A stretch of DNA of 64,000 nt from Nephrocerus scutellatus (GCA_947095585.1 OX352763.1:15859462-15923461), one strand, 5' to 3'; counted from the first letter of the stretch, positions 12,660 to 25,376 are shown. Notes: a model not told the origin generated them from the sequence alone. Program-made: numbers and translations.

Positions 12660-12866
12660 TGTATGTTAAAGTAGGGAGTTGGGTCCATTATATAAGTCCT
12701 GCCTGGATGAAGAAGAAAAAATATACATTTCCTTTGTTGCTGTCCTGTTTTTCCAGGCTAAGGATGAACGTTTTTAAAAGGGATAAAATAACGATCGAAG
12801 AACTTCGATCTCTTAAACTAGATCAAGTCCTTCGCTTTGTTACGGTAACGAAGAGATTTGAATAGT
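12660..12866 (+). mobile_element. LINE C-terminal fragment (R1/LOA-like)
   Basis: A plus-strand frame reads LLLSCFSRLRMNVFKRD then TIEELRSLKLDQVLRFV and ends VTKRFE. It resembles the extreme C-terminus of RNase H-bearing LINEs (leucine/cysteine knuckle, helix, conserved F near the stop). The DNA is very similar to the reverse complement of 57190-57300, so both come from one family. Confidence 0.6.
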
Positions 12867-13064
12867 GAACTCACTGGGAACGAGTACAATATACCATTCG
12901 TCTGAGTGCTCTGGTGTGCTATGGTGTGTTTTTTTTGGATTGTTACATTAACCCACCACAACTATATAGATACTATATTTATCCCCCGAGGGGAATCACA
13001 GGACTTAATCAGAAAACAATTTCAGTAAATCTGAAGTTGGACCTATTTCAAACGGATATATATA

Positions 13065-13300
13065 AATTTGGGCGTCGTGGCACTGAGCAGGAGCTTCAAA
13101 GTTCGAATTCCAGAAAAACACGAAAAATATTTTTCACGGTCACCCTTATCCTCGAGAATAGCTAACAAACGTCACAGAGTAATAACTGCCACGAAAAGCT
13201 ACTCAAATCGACTTTCGGATACGACTTTAAATTGTAGGTCCCTTCCGTTTGTGTGCACAAATATAACAAGCACAGCACAAATGGTCGTGAGAAGCTAAGA
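13065..13300 (+). repeat. tRNA-derived SINE, diverged copy
   Basis: The plus strand carries a decayed tRNA-like head with a box B-like AAGTTCGAATTCC near 13100. The SINE body follows (AAAAATATTTTTCACGGTC, ACAAACGTCACAGAG, CAAATGGTCGTGAGAAGCTA). The (ATT)n tail is missing. Confidence 0.75.
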
Positions 13301-13421
13301 ACTATACATAAATAGGTCAACAAGTCAAGAATGAAATCTTGTGATAAGAAAAAAATCATTTTACATCGGAAGAGATACAACAGAAGAATAAGTATTTCTT
13401 ATAAAATACACTGATCAGCAA

Positions 13422-13640
13422 TCTATATAATAATATTGTTACTGTTTGTTTGTATGTAGCAGATAATCTTCGAAACTACTGGACCGATTTCAAAAATTCA
13501 TTCACCAATAGTAAGCATGGACCTTCAGGGTGAACATAGGTTATATATTATACCGTTTAAATAAAAGGGCATTTCGTGGCGACCAATTTTGTTACTAAAT
13601 AACATAAGTCGACGAAAAAACGGTCGAGCGAATGTCCGCG
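13422..13640 (+). mobile_element. 5' fragment of a Helitron-like or INE element
   Basis: The sequence starts TCTATATAATAATATTG after an A and continues with a GTTTGTTTGTATG run and CTACTGGACCGATTTCAAAA. This opening is common in short insect Helitron-like elements. No matching CTAG end was found, so only the 5' part is claimed. Confidence 0.4.
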
Positions 13641-13718
13641 ATGACATATCTCTATATGTTAAGGTTAATACACAAATTGTTAAAATATGACTTAAAAATA
13701 TATTTAAAATTAAAGCGG

Positions 13719-13865
13719 CATAATAATGACTGTGTGGTGTGTGCTGCACTGTTCGCTGCGCTGTTTTCTGTGCTGTGTTTTGTAGGAACAGCACGCTATA
13801 TAGCTGCATCATAATGACTGTGTGCTATGTGCTGTGTTGCGCTCTGTGCTGCGTTTTGTACGTAC
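13719..13865. repeat. Two degenerate CTGTGCTG-rich units
   Basis: A unit beginning ATAATGACTGTGTG and rich in GCTGTG/GCTGCG motifs occurs at about 13725-13808 and again, shorter, at 13808-13860. Both end near TGTTTTGTA or CGTTTTGTA. It lies between two transposon fragments. Confidence 0.6.
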
Positions 13866-13892
13866 TATAATAACATATATATATATAAATAT

Positions 13893-14465
13893 ATATAAAA
13901 AAACAACACATAAAAATAAAATTTTTCATGTAAATTCTCTAATAGGAGATGGGTATGTGTTAAAATTTTGAAGAAAATCCAGATAATTTTTAAAAAATTT
14001 ATATGGGCACCCCTCGGACCTCAGGGCCTCACTCCAAAAACTTTACAAAAAATTTTGTCCATCGGAGATACAAAATTTTAAAAAAATCGGGTTGTTTTTT
14101 AAAAAAAAAATTTGCAAAAAGTGTTGCCCATCGGAGATACATACGTATATAAAATTCAAAGAAAATCGGGTTAATTTTTTTCAAAAAAGTTATGGGGCCC
14201 CACGAACCCGGGCTCGGGGTCTCCAAATTTTGTTTACAAAAGGTGTTTTCCATCGGAGATACACATTTGTATAAAATTTTAAGAAAATCGGGTAAATTTT
14301 TTAAAATATTTGTATGGACCCCGAGGTTCGAGGTACATATGTGCAAAATTTCAATAAAATCGGGCTATGGGAAGTGGGTTAAAAATTGATCGCAAGATTC
14401 CATGACACACAAATCCACACACAAACACACGGGCACGCGAAGTTAATATAGAGATTTTAAAAATG
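13893..14465 (+). repeat. Modular repeat with subterminal inverted repeats, copy B
   Basis: The left end reads ACACATAAAAATAAAATTTT, then TAAATTCTCTA (13931-13941). The right end has TAGAGATTTTA (14449-14459), one mismatch from the inverse. It contains about four internal modules, more than copies A and C, with GC-rich near-palindromic patches near 14190-14220 and 14315-14335. A CACACAAA run replaces the CCAG run. Confidence 0.7.
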
Positions 14466-16499
14466 AATGTCTGTTGGTTTGTAATACGACACTAAAACCC
14501 AAAAACAAGACAGAAACTTTCACAGAATATGCCTCTTAACAGAATCTCGGTAAACCACATAGTGCGAATACGATGCGATATGCGGCGCTTTGTTTAGTTT
14601 AGACGTGGTAGTGAGTGCAAGGCGAGGATTCATGTGTGCGGGTTACAAAGCGCCCGGGAACATCTAGTAGATGATATAACTAGCTCGAAGTACTTGCAAA
14701 GTCCTTCAGAACTCGTAACTAAAATTCACTCACTTGTGATAATCTCAACCGTGGTGCAACCTACAACCAGTACAAAGCATTTCCGTACTGAGAGTATAGA
14801 GAGCAAGAACCAATTTTAGTGTTTTGAGGAAACAACAAAATCCAGGAGAAAAATTCACGTAAAATTGTTCGTGTGCGCTCATTTTTTCTGCATGGATTTG
14901 TGGTGTTTACTGTAGATTGTAGACGCCAGCATGACCATTCTGCTCGTTCGATAGTACATATCCGATTTTATCAACAACAACCAGTTTTAGCGCCAGATGG
15001 TGTTCCATTGTTTACGTCATCGTAATTTGTATTCTCACTCATATTGATGAACATCGCGCCAGCCAACCAATATCGAACTGAAGACAGACATGGACGGGTG
15101 GACCGCACAACAATGTGTTCCAAATCGCAATCTCATTTCGCTTTACAAAGAAAGACATTTCCGGTGATGTGTGCAATTGCGAAGTTTACCCTCCAGTCCA
15201 GCGATTGGGGTCTTTTCCTTATTCAATATCCGTGGATAGTACGTTTTAGGCCTCTTCTATAGCAATTCAAGCAGAAGTGATATAATAGATGCAAGCGCAA
15301 CCAAATAACCAGTTCTTTCACATTTGGACGATCATGACAAAAACTTATTTCTTTGTTTTGACTTTCCAGCAAGTGAGTGAATCATCATTTCGGGCTGACC
15401 ACTCCAACGCCGTGGAAACCGGACAGTTCATGTTCATAATGCATGATGCTAAGGTGCGGTGCTTTTTTATTCTTTTTAGCCAGTGGAGTGTGATTGTGGT
15501 GCCAGATGATGACGCTCAGTCTGTGCTTGTTGTAGGTGTTAATTCGTTCATTAATTTTGCTTATGGTTGCTTCTTGCTTGATTGTTTTTCTTTTGCCACT
15601 ACCAAATGTTAATTATTACTACCTTAGCTAAATATATATCTTCTATTGATTTATCGAGAAGCATTAATTCAAACTATGGATCAGCGGAAATTCGTGGGTG
15701 AGGCTAGCAGCTTAACATGTTATTATGTAGAAATATAGTTTATTCGAATTATGCTGATATTGATAAAAAAATTTGCACTAAAGTATCCATTTTTAGCTTC
15801 GAGCCTTAAACAAATAATCATTTGGTATAATTTCAACACCTATGCTTTATGTTAAAAATGGGTCATGGCAGCGGACATGATGCGTTCTTAACAAATATTT
15901 ACCAATCTTTATCCCTTTGTGTCAAGGTGAAAGGATTCATTTCATTTTGTTGCGTTAAGCGGTGCATTTCCACACTTTGTGGCTACTCGTTGCAAGGTGT
16001 AGAAGAGACAACCAACTTTTGGTGCCGCCGGCTATTTGTCCGCACTGATGCTACCACAATTTTCCCTCGGGTTATTTCTGATCAAACGAAAGCGTTGTGT
16101 TAAAGCAGTATATGTAGAAAGAGTACATATTGTATATGTAGGTACTGTTTCGGCAGTCTCATCAAAATGTACTTGAACTAAAACTGACAGAAGAAAACAT
16201 AGTATGTATTCTTCAACATTATAAACTTTAAAAGTTTTGATAAATGGGGTTTATTTAGAAATATAAAAACATATTAGAATGTCAGTGCAGTGGCAAAATA
16301 CTCCTCTTAAATTATTAGAAGGAGGTCTTTACTTTTGACAATTTCTTTCGTCCACTTTGCCTATGGTCACGTTTCTCTGGTGCCAGGTAGAAAGGCGTTC
16401 AGAAATAGTAGTATTTCACAAAACGACATGGATGATTGAACTTTTTTTGTAATTCAGATACTCTTCTTTCCAAAAATTAATGATGCAAAAATCAAAACA
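14466..16499. other. No gene recognised
   Basis: No recognisable protein family was found. The longest open frame (15289-15612, 107 codons) has no signature and lies in plain AT-rich DNA. Confidence 0.5.
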
Positions 16500-16665
16500 A
16501 AACCAATGATACCGGCTAAGAATACGCTGGAAGGATGGCGTAGACAAGGACGTCCAGAGTTTAGGAATGCCAAATTGGATGACATCGGCTCGAAATCGGG
16601 ACCGGTGGTGAGAGGGTTTTTTGCGGGAGGCCAGATAGAGCCAAATAAGATGATGATGAATCCGT
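16500..16665 (+). mobile_element. 3' end of RTE-like LINE, best-preserved tail
   Basis: From 16518 one frame reads RIRWKDGVDKDVQSLGMPNW then MTSARNRDRW, the usual C-terminal signature of RTE-type endonuclease/reverse transcriptase proteins. A stop interrupts it just afterwards, and the 3' end is a short ATG/GAT-rich tail (near 16648-16660). At least nine other tails of this family are in the window. Confidence 0.85.
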
Positions 16666-18179
16666 ATTCTAATTATCCTAATATTTCCTTTCACTTTAAT
16701 TATATTGTAGAGGTAATAATTATAGATGAAACTTCGAAAAAATAATTACAAATAAAAATGTTAAACGTAGTGTAACGTGAAACAACAATTTCCTTTCCTT
16801 TTATGAATCAACATCAACTAAATAAACAAAAAAACTAGTTATCAATAAATATTTACTATGCTCTATAAAACGCGAAGTTTCTTTGTTTAACAAAAATATC
16901 CCAACTATTCACAGTTTTATAAATTTTCCATGAAACACTACTGATAATAAAGTTGTACGGCGCGCTTCAATCGATGTCAAGTACATACATTATGTACTTT
17001 AAGCTGAGTGCATTAAAAATTGATAAATTCTTTGAAAATTAAAAAAAAAATTATAACAAACGAATTGGAAAACAAAGTTCTTATAAAAATCGATAAAATT
17101 TGGCTCTCTTGCCAATAGCCGAGCACTATCGCCTTACTAGCACATAAGCGAATAATTATTTTTCTATCGATTTTATTACTAGCGCCAATGAGCAATGTTT
17201 CTTGCAATAGAAGTTCAATGAATTTTAAAAAGAATGAATGAATCGAAACTCAAAGTATGTGACTGAGTGAGACCTCCGCAACCATTACGATGTGGATGGA
17301 ATGTTGTCTAGCGGCGCGCCGCCATATAGTCACCTTATCATTCTAAAAATACAATGGAATAACAAATAGAGACTGCAGGCGTCATACTGAGAATGTACTT
17401 GAAGTCAATATAATGGCAGTTGAATGTTCGACATGTGCTTCGTGGTATTTGTTTAGTATAAAGATATTCTAGATGCGATGTAACAACTATCTGCAACAAC
17501 TGTATGTTTTAAGTGTACATCAGATGTATCACACTCTCACACTCTTTCTGAGGAAAAAAGAAATATATATACGGAGATGCTATTTATACTATAGTCTACA
17601 CTGGAAATTCAATTTTTAAGAACAAAAGATACTCGATAAAATTCTCTTTTTAAGATTTTTCCTTCGATTGTTCTTATTCCACGATATCAAAATATATAAA
17701 AGCTTTAACCAAATTTAGAAAATATTTTTTGAATAGAGTTCGATGTGAGCTTCTGTCCCATGAAAAATTTTATTAGATTTATGTCCGCTTATTTTTTATA
17801 CTATACACATTTTAATCCATTTCCACATTATAAGTTAGTATGTAACTTATTTAAAGTTTTGACAGCTGAAATTGCAAAAAAAAAGAGAAAATATGTTCTA
17901 CATATATGCGATTAATATATTGACAAGTTTCATATTTTTAATACGAAGAATGTATGGTTTGCGAGTTCCTTCTAAGAATGTAATCGCTTTACTTAACAAG
18001 CTCTCTCGATATCTTAAAAACGTGCAGAGTATTGAGTGTTAAATGCTAAATTAAATTGTCCCGCTTATGAACAGGTAAGCCAAACTGTTTACAGTTATGG
18101 GCATGAAAAATTACCAGGTATTGCAAATTATGTGCATCAAACATCATCGTAAGATTTCGAGATTCTTATAGATACTGGC
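16666..18179. other. No gene recognised
   Basis: AT-rich DNA without recognised coding, RNA gene or repeat content. Confidence 0.5.
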
Positions 18180-18565
18180 TATGCATTCATATTAGCAGTA
18201 GAACTGGTAAATCTTTTTTAAAATCCATAGGATAACCATTGATATTGAAAAGAGAATTAATGGATATTATGAAAAACAGTAGACCCTTTACGGAACCTTG
18301 TGGTACAACATTTTCTAAAATAAAACTTCCATTAATAATAACTTTCTCTCTTTGTTCTCGTTATTTTAAGAAAGATTTAAGCCAGTTGAATGTTACTTAT
18401 CTTAAATCAGCGTTATATAAATTATTTAGTAATAAATCATGGTCTACTATATAAAATTCCTTTGTAATATTAGGAAATTATAGTGATGGTAAATTTATTA
18501 ACATTGGTACTGCCATATAAATGACTATAAAGCTTAGAATAGCATCTTTCGTCGACATACCTGAT
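18180..18565 (-). mobile_element. LINE reverse transcriptase fragment (CR1/jockey-like)
   Basis: The minus strand reads FYIVDHDLLLNNLYNADLR, then TFNWLKSFLK, then INGSFILENVVPQGSVKGLL and INSLFNING. These are RT motifs ahead of the active site (VDHDLLL...VPQGSV..LL). Stops and frameshifts are present. The YADD segment is absent. Confidence 0.8.
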
Positions 18566-19072
18566 GTAAACCTAAATTGATTATTACTTAAAAAAAATAC
18601 AATTCGAACTTTAAGTAATTCTTAAAAAAAGCTTGAAAAATGTGGGAAGAAATCTCTTCTTTACTCTCTATAGTCAGAAACATTTCTTCTATTATCTATG
18701 TTAGAAGGTGTTCGGCACATGAGGAAAACTACAAATTTTCAACGCTTAGGTTAAAGAAGAAATTTATTACATTAACTACGAACAAGGCAAATTGTTTTAG
18801 TACAAAAGCCTCTTGTATCATGAACAGAATTTAGTTTATATAAGTCGTGCCAATTGAAGAGGCATGTTAGTTGAGACCCAGGTTCATCCGAACTGTTCCG
18901 CTACTAACATTCCTAGTGTTCCTCAAGCCAATTTTTACTTTTTTTCTGGCATAGCTACAACGGGATTTCCTCAACCGTTGGAAAAGTATAAAAGACCGAA
19001 AGGCGCAAATTGGACCGCAACAGAATAGAAATTTAAACAGAAATCTTTTCAGTCAAAAATGAATTGAAATAT
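18566..19072. other. No gene recognised
   Basis: No feature recognised between the LINE fragment and modular repeat copy C. Confidence 0.5.
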
Positions 19073-19580
19073 AAAAAAAACAACCCATAAAAATTAAAAT
19101 TTTTCTTGTAAATTCTCTAATCGGGGATACACACACACACACACACACTGCGTGCTCGTTTTGTGGCAAAATCATTCACAAATGACGCAGCGGCAGCGAA
19201 CAGCGCTGCTCACAAAGCACAAAGCTCAGACTTTGCCGTGATCTGATGCGATATAGCGATATTTAAAAATTGTATATTGGGGTCCCCAAGGGGCCGATCG
19301 CTCCAAATTTTTACAGAAAGTGTTTTCCATCGAAGACACACATGTGTACAAAATTAAAAGAAAATCGGGTAAATTTTGTAAAATATTTGTATGAGAGCCC
19401 CCCGACCCCGCGGCCCGAGGGGCCTCAAATTTTAATAGAAAGTGTTGTCTTGGGAGATATACATGTGTGCAAAATTTCAATAAAATCGGGCTGTAGGAAG
19501 TGGGTTAAAAATTGATCACAACATTTGGCCAGCCAGCCAGCCAGCCACGGGCAAGTGAAGTTAATATAGAGAATTTAAAA
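19073..19580 (+). repeat. Modular repeat with subterminal inverted repeats, copy C
   Basis: Nearly identical to copy A. It has a TAAATTCTCTA (19109-19119) and TAGAGAATTTA (19567-19577) pair, a CA microsatellite after the left end, the same GGGGTCCCCAAGGGGCC patch near 19279, two internal modules and a CCAG run (about 19529-19550). High identity to copy A implies recent movement or conversion. Confidence 0.8.
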
Positions 19581-20789
19581 AACAATGTTTCCATGCAATA
19601 CTCGCACATGCAGGTAATACGAAGAACTACAAATCTGAAAATACTCAGAGGTTAAAATTACTTTCAGGCTTACTTCAGAAAACATAATTCGTTTCCGCAT
19701 TTACGTATACAATACTTGTCGACGCAATCTCTACCCTAAGCAAACATTCACGATTCATTCATTTTCAGCATCTTTCAGTGAGCAGATCGCAACGAGGTAC
19801 TCGTAGTTCCAACAATTGCTGTTGCATTCCGCTCACTCACTAATAATAATTCGAAAGTTGAATAGCCGCTTGCCGGTTGTTGATGGAACCAGCACGTCAG
19901 CGAGTCAGCCTGTCTTAGCATCAGCAGCTACAGATTTAGTTCCGGATAGTTTAACTGCCAGGCGAATTTTTGAACGTTCTCTGGTACATGTTGTACGCTC
20001 AGTACTGCATGTGGTCTGGCCGCTGGTCGTCTGCCGCCTTTGACTCAAATGCAAATTATAAACAAAATCTCAACGTGAATGCGCTGGTCTGGCGTAGCTG
20101 CCGCACGTGCAAGGCAGCAGCTGGCAATACGTTCGTTGCAGTGTTTGTCGAATGTGCAGGGTACACTCTACTCTGTCTGAAACATGAGTACACTTTACCC
20201 CAATTACACATCATAATGCACGTATATTTATACATAGTCTGAAAGTAGTATGCTTGCGTATGCGTAATAGAAAGTTAATTAGAACTCTAGTACAGAGTAG
20301 ATCTTCTGCTGCGTTCTAAATTGATTTCCCTGCGGGCCGTGTGCAATCTGCGAATTTGGAAAACAATATGCCACGTACTTGAGAAACTGCAATTGCGTCA
20401 TTTTACAAATTGCCTGTCAACATGACGTTTAATCACAATTCAAAACATGTTTGACAATTTGACAATTTAACAATCATATAAGCAAATAAGCAAATTTGGG
20501 GGATGAATTAGGTTGCAGAATAAAGGCTTGGCCAGCATCAAAGGGATTACTAAAGTTTGCATAAAATAAATCTTTTTATTGTTCTTTGTGTAAAAGGATA
20601 AGGCATTTATGCAAATATTATTGCGATGATACGAGTAACTTAACTATAACTATAGGTTTTAAATGTTTTTTTTAATTTCAACCTATCAAGCTATCCATTT
20701 CCCCCCTTAATATCTATTTGTTTCGAATTAAAATCTACAATACAATAAATTCAACAAAAAGTAAATAAATGTCGCTCCTATTCGGAGCA
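19581..20789. other. No gene recognised; moderately GC-richer patch
   Basis: The segment 19850-20170 is less AT-rich than its surroundings and holds two overlapping open frames (75 and 90 codons) without a family signature. It could be an untranslated exon or a decayed element; nothing decides. 20450-20490 has short AAT/GAC-type repeats. Confidence 0.4.
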
Positions 20790-21235
20790 TGAAAGAAGCT
20801 CGTAGAAATAGAGTGAAGCCAACATATTCCACACATTGTTCTCAGACATTTATTGATAAAGATTTTGAGTCTTTTTGTTGATGCTTGTGTTACTCTCCAA
20901 GTTTCGCACCCTTCGAGAAGTACTGATTTTACACTCCAGTTTACTTGCGAGCACCATAGTTTTTTAAGTTTGAAATATGCATACCTGGCTTTATTAATCG
21001 GCTTCAGTACCGCCGTCTTTAGTTATATACTTCCTCAATGGTTCTACCATTATGTGCAATAATAGTTGTTAGTGGAGTCAGCACTTGGGTTCTTATTCTC
21101 AGCAGTTTGGTGTTATTCATATCTACCCTCAGTCCGACTTTCTGATTTTCAGCTTCAACTTACTGTGCGTCAAGTAGGTGTTATTATGGAGATGTTGTTA
21201 GCGTAACCGGTATCGCTAAGCTTAAAAAATGGGCG
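20790..21235 (-). mobile_element. LINE reverse transcriptase thumb fragment
   Basis: The minus strand reads KVGLRVDMNNTKLLRIRT then TTIIAHNGRTIEEV, followed by frame-shifted remains of the connection domain. It resembles the segment after the YADD box in RTE-like LINEs. The active site itself is degraded (a GYAN-type reading near 21205). Confidence 0.65.
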
Positions 21236-21298
21236 CCATTTTAATCCATTTGGCGTATCAACATTAGTTTGCTTCATCACACTATATATGACATTAAT

Positions 21299-21700
21299 CA
21301 AGTAAATGTAAAAAAACTTCGTTTTTCGGGTACAAACTTTTATATATGCATCGAAACACGCCAGTCGTTTATTATATGGTAATAATCGCTCAAATATCTG
21401 TTTTTCTGGTCGGGGCTATTTCAAAGAATTTTCTTATTTCCACGCTTCACAAGCGCTACACGCAATTCGCGACACGCGTCAAAAGCGTGATATCAAAATG
21501 GGCCCCTGACATTGAGCCGTTCACGAAATTTCAATTTCTAGTTCGTGCGAAAGGTGGGGTAAAAAAACTAAAAAAAACGAGAAAATGGCGCGATTTCAAA
21601 TCATCACACGTGCTACACGCGAAACGTGATACGCTTCATACCAATATAAAAAATACTATTTTGGATTTAGAAACTCACACAATTTCAACTCTCTAGGTCG
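21299..21700 (+). repeat. Dispersed repeat family X, longer copy
   Basis: Starts CAAGTAAATGTAAAAAAACT and shares with 54359-54600 the segments TCGTTTTTCGGGT, CATCGAAACACGCCA, GGTCGGGGCTATTTCAAAGA and CGACACGCGTCAAAAGCG. It repeatedly uses ACACGCG-type motifs. No protein was recognised. In the other copy the sequence is preceded by A then TCTATATATATAAC, an opening like insect INE/Helentron elements, so that class is possible. Confidence 0.65.
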
Positions 21701-21799
21701 TGTTGAAGATGGTTAAAAAGGGCCTCAAAATGGTCCTAAAAAGAGTGTTAATGAAAGAACGCATCCTTGTCTTACTCCTTTGTTGGTATTTTATTTCCA

Positions 21800-22497
21800 A
21801 CTGTCCTTTTTCCTTTGAACCTAACTCGAATCACTTTCTCCAACGTCAGGTTGAAGAGGACGCAGGCCAGTTCATCCCCTTGTCGGAGCCCCTTATAGAT
21901 GTTTAATGGGCTTGATAGTGATCCGAATTTTTTTTACTTGACTTATAACATTGGTCATGGTCAACCTACATAGTCGTGGCAGTTTATTTGGGATGCCAAA
22001 TTCTTTCATGGCTTTCTAAATTTATACTCTGATTATGCTATCATATGCGGCTTTAAAGTCTATAAAAAGTAGTGTAGTAAGACATTTTTCCATCACCCGC
22101 CTAAGGGTGTAAATCTGATCAGTTGTTGGTTTCCTGGGATGGACCAATGATGACTTTAGCGTATGGGGTTATCCTGTTACGATCGAGGAGAAAATCTTAT
22201 ACGCGCTACTCAACAACGTTATACCACGATAATTGCTGCATGTTGTGATATCTCCTTTCTTATGTATGGGGCCTTTCCCCCGGTCTTCTGGCATCGCTTC
22301 TTTCTCCCATACTTGCACTATTAGTTTATGAATTGCTTGGTGTATTGCGGATCCTCCTGACTTAATCAGCCCCGCTAGGATACCATCTGATCCCGGGGCC
22401 TTATTATTTTTGAGCCGATTTATCGCTCTGCTATCTTCGTCTACGCTTGGTGACGGCAGCAAATTGTGGTCTTCGTTCATTGGCGGAGCCTCCAATT
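21800..22497 (-). mobile_element. RTE-like LINE reverse transcriptase fragment (YADD family)
   Basis: A 108-codon minus-strand frame reads INRLKNNKAPGSDGILAGLI, then IHKLIVQVWEKEAMPED and CSNYRGITLLSSAYKI, the finger and palm motifs of RT. It continues at lower coordinates through the QGD-type loop (21840-21900). Frameshifts separate the parts, and the YADD box itself is not present in this copy. Confidence 0.9.
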
Positions 22498-22734
22498 GTT
22501 AAACTCTCACCAATGTGTGTTTGACTTTTTGTTCAGGAAAAGTGAACGTACTCTATTCTCCAAATGCAACATACTCATATACTCATAGTTAAGCGGGTAC
22601 AATTAAAAAATTGTTTTAAGAAAGGTTTTAAGAAACCTTTCTACTTTCTCAAAAGGGTAGAAACCCCACAGCAGCGTTTAAAAGAAAAAAAAATACTTTC
22701 TGTTTTGAACTGTGGGTTATGCTTTTGTTAACAA

Positions 22735-23135
22735 TCCAACGTTTGCAAACTGCAGATATTCCGATAGTTTTGCATTAAGGTGATTTTTCATTTGCAGTTA
22801 TCAGAACTCCTAGGTATTTGTATTCGTACACTTTTTTAATACGTTCACCTTGAATGTTCTACTTCTCGTTGCGCGAATACCTACCGATCGTTCCGCGTCC
22901 GAATTTCATCATTTTCGATTTTTCAAGATTAACACTCAGGTTCCTTAGCTTGCAGTACATAACTAATATGTTTATCATCCTGTTGATTATATCAGAGAGG
23001 ATGACGATGTCATTTGCTCATAAGTGTAGTGATCTTTCCTTGGTTCAGTTCAATTCCTTCCTTCATAAAATCGGTTATGTCATTGAAGAATAGAATAAAA
23101 AGAAGCGCGGTCGTTATGCAACCGTGCTTTACCTT
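22735..23135 (-). mobile_element. LINE reverse transcriptase fragment (ILSD type)
   Basis: Minus-strand frames read IVILSDIINRMINILVMYC, then NLSVNLEKSKMMKFGRG and YEYKYLGVLITAN. This is the post-active-site region of a non-LTR RT, from a lineage different from the other LINE fragments here. The catalytic YADD is broken by a frameshift. Confidence 0.75.
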
Positions 23136-24439
23136 ATTGATTTAAAGGTCTTGGCAATATGTATAATCTTAATCTTCTTGAGTGTATTGCTAGGTATTTG
23201 GTTTTGTAAAAAGTACGTTTATATACATCAAAAACTTAAAAAATAAAAGTAACTGGTTATGTAAGAATTTATTTCAATATTTTTTTTCTATGTCGTTTGG
23301 TTGAAGAGTACATGAAAATATACTTTGCCAAAAAACCGATTTACTTAGCACTCAAGCGCAAATTAAATGCAAACATTCATTTACTGTGTGACATCAATTA
23401 TCACAATTCATCTTAATCGTATTCAATTTGCATTTCTGTCTATCACGCATAAAATTGAAAACAACTTAATTTAGCATCGCATTTTTTTCATATTCATTCG
23501 CTGTAAACGTACGAGGAATAAAAACTCCACACAAGATAAAGACAATTACTCACACCCGCTATCTTTCCACATCTATTGTATCTTAATGTGTTATTATCCA
23601 TGAACTGGTCATTCGTTTGCAGTCGACTGCTAAAAATATTTATGCCATTTCCGCTTGCCCTTGACTTGGTAGCTCTGCTTATCTCATCCCTCAGTGAATA
23701 AAAGACGAATGGCTGAAATTAATGTCTGGATAAGAGTATGCATATCTCAATATCACAATGTTATATGTCATAGTTTTATCGTTTTACCATGCATGGTGAG
23801 ACATACAGACCAACATGCAACAATGCTTATGAGAAATTTCAATTGAAACAAAAACCAACACAGACTTGATAACAGCAGTTACTTTTTATTGCTAATTGCT
23901 ATGAAGAGTTTCCTGTACCGTAATTCGAAGTGGGCATGAGATACTACATTTGTTATTAAGCTATGCAAAAATTTTATGGATGCACTTTCTGTCCAGTAAA
24001 TTGCATTAAGCATTTAACAGTAAAAAGTGAAAGAATGCCTTAAAATGATAGAGAAGTAAAACTGTAGCGTGCTGGTTACTTGGTTGCATGGAAAACTGTG
24101 TGAGTCACGGAGAACAAATCCGTTCTGCTTTTTGCATCAATTAATGACACTTTGCAGTATGCATGTCTTACATATCTTTTCAATTCAATTCAATATGAAA
24201 TCAAAAGCAAATATAATTACTTTTGCCGGCCAACCTCAATATTTTTTATTTCTCTTTTTTACCTTCAATATTGAGTTAAATGACTCGTATTTCAATAGCT
24301 GCAAGAAAAACGTTAGAAAGTAAAAATAATACTTAATAGGTTATTATACTATTTACTGGGCTTTCTTTAGGCTTGTAGACTTAGTGATATTGTGTGATAA
24401 ATGATAATGGTTCGCCAGTGGGATTATATCAAATATTAA
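23136..24439. other. No gene recognised
   Basis: AT-rich DNA. No coding or repeat signature recognised. Confidence 0.5.
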
Positions 24440-24915
24440 TAACTTAAGAAATTACTTTATTAAAACGTTCAGTTGGAACGTCCACATGAAAAGAATTGTT
24501 TCAAAAGTCTACGGTTCTCTTCGTCGCCAAGTCCCACCGAAAAATACCTTTCGCAGCACGTAAATTAAAGGTTGTGAAATCATTTACTTTACCAATTATT
24601 CTATATGATTGTGAGGTTTTTTAGAGCATTGATTGTGAGTCAAAAGAAAGACTCACTGTTGCATTTAAAAATTGTGAAAGATATATCTTTAATGTTAATT
24701 GACACATGCATATTTCCGAGTTCAACAGGCAGATTGCTGATGGTTTCTTAACTTGCCTATTAAACCATAAATCTATTGATTCATAAAAAAGAATTATTGC
24801 AACTAAAGAGCCAGAATATTTATTTCTCGTAAATTTTTCGTTCACTCGTTTAAACTTTGGAATCTCCTGCAGCCGCATTTTTTGGTTCCTTTTTAAAGTA
24901 ACGGTTATTTCGCCG
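24440..24915 (+). mobile_element. CR1-like LINE C-terminal fragment
   Basis: Plus-strand frames read SWNVHMKRIVSKVYGSLRRQ and LKVVKSFTLPIILYDCEVF, then ERLTVAFKNCERYIFNVN and EPEYLFLVNFSFTRLNFG. This is the region downstream of the RT active site in CR1/jockey-like LINEs. Stops and shifts are present. Confidence 0.75.
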
Positions 24916-24934
24916 GTCATAGCTTTATTGTCAT

Positions 24935-25345
24935 CTGTCAAGAGTCGATATACACTTGATCAACATTGGCAAATATTGAAAACTTATATCCAAAATAGTG
25001 AAACAGTTGCCGAAATTTGCCGAAAGTTGCGCCAACTGAGAAGAGTGTGAGTAAATTTTTGAATAAAGGTTGTTCGATTGGCATGTGAATAGAAAATACA
25101 CACGTTGCGCATTGCCTTCCATCTCGTAAAAATATTGCTGGTGTAGTCGAAAATGTGCTTCAACATCCAAGCACCTCAACCCGCCATCGTTCACAAGAAT
25201 TGAACATCAGCGATAGGACTTTGCGAATAATTTTACACACAGACCTCGGTATAAAGGCCAACAAACTCAAATTGGTTCAAGAATTGAAGGCAGTTGACCA
25301 TCCATTGCATTCCATATATAACCGGAAGGTGTGCTATCGAAAATA
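24935..25345 (+). mobile_element. Tc1/mariner-superfamily transposase, N-terminal DNA-binding remnant
   Basis: Plus-strand frames read ILKTYIQNSETVAEICRKLR (first helix-turn-helix). They then read KNIAGVVENVLQHPSTSTRH, SQELNISDRTLRIILHTDLG and KLVQELKAVDHPL (second helix-turn-helix). This matches the bipartite DNA-binding half of DD34E-like transposases common in insects. The catalytic half is absent here; a related catalytic piece is at 46510-46770. Confidence 0.75.
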
Positions 25346-25376
25346 AAGTCTAGTCATCATAAAATATTTATTTAAT

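Noticed and set aside
16506..16745. 79-codon frame beginning with ATG at the LINE tail
   Set aside because: The real reading is another frame (RWKDGV...). This frame is its shadow.
20000..20040. TCAGTA initiator-like and GGTCGTC DPE-like motifs
   Set aside because: The spacing is off by about three bases from the usual initiator-DPE distance and no gene follows.
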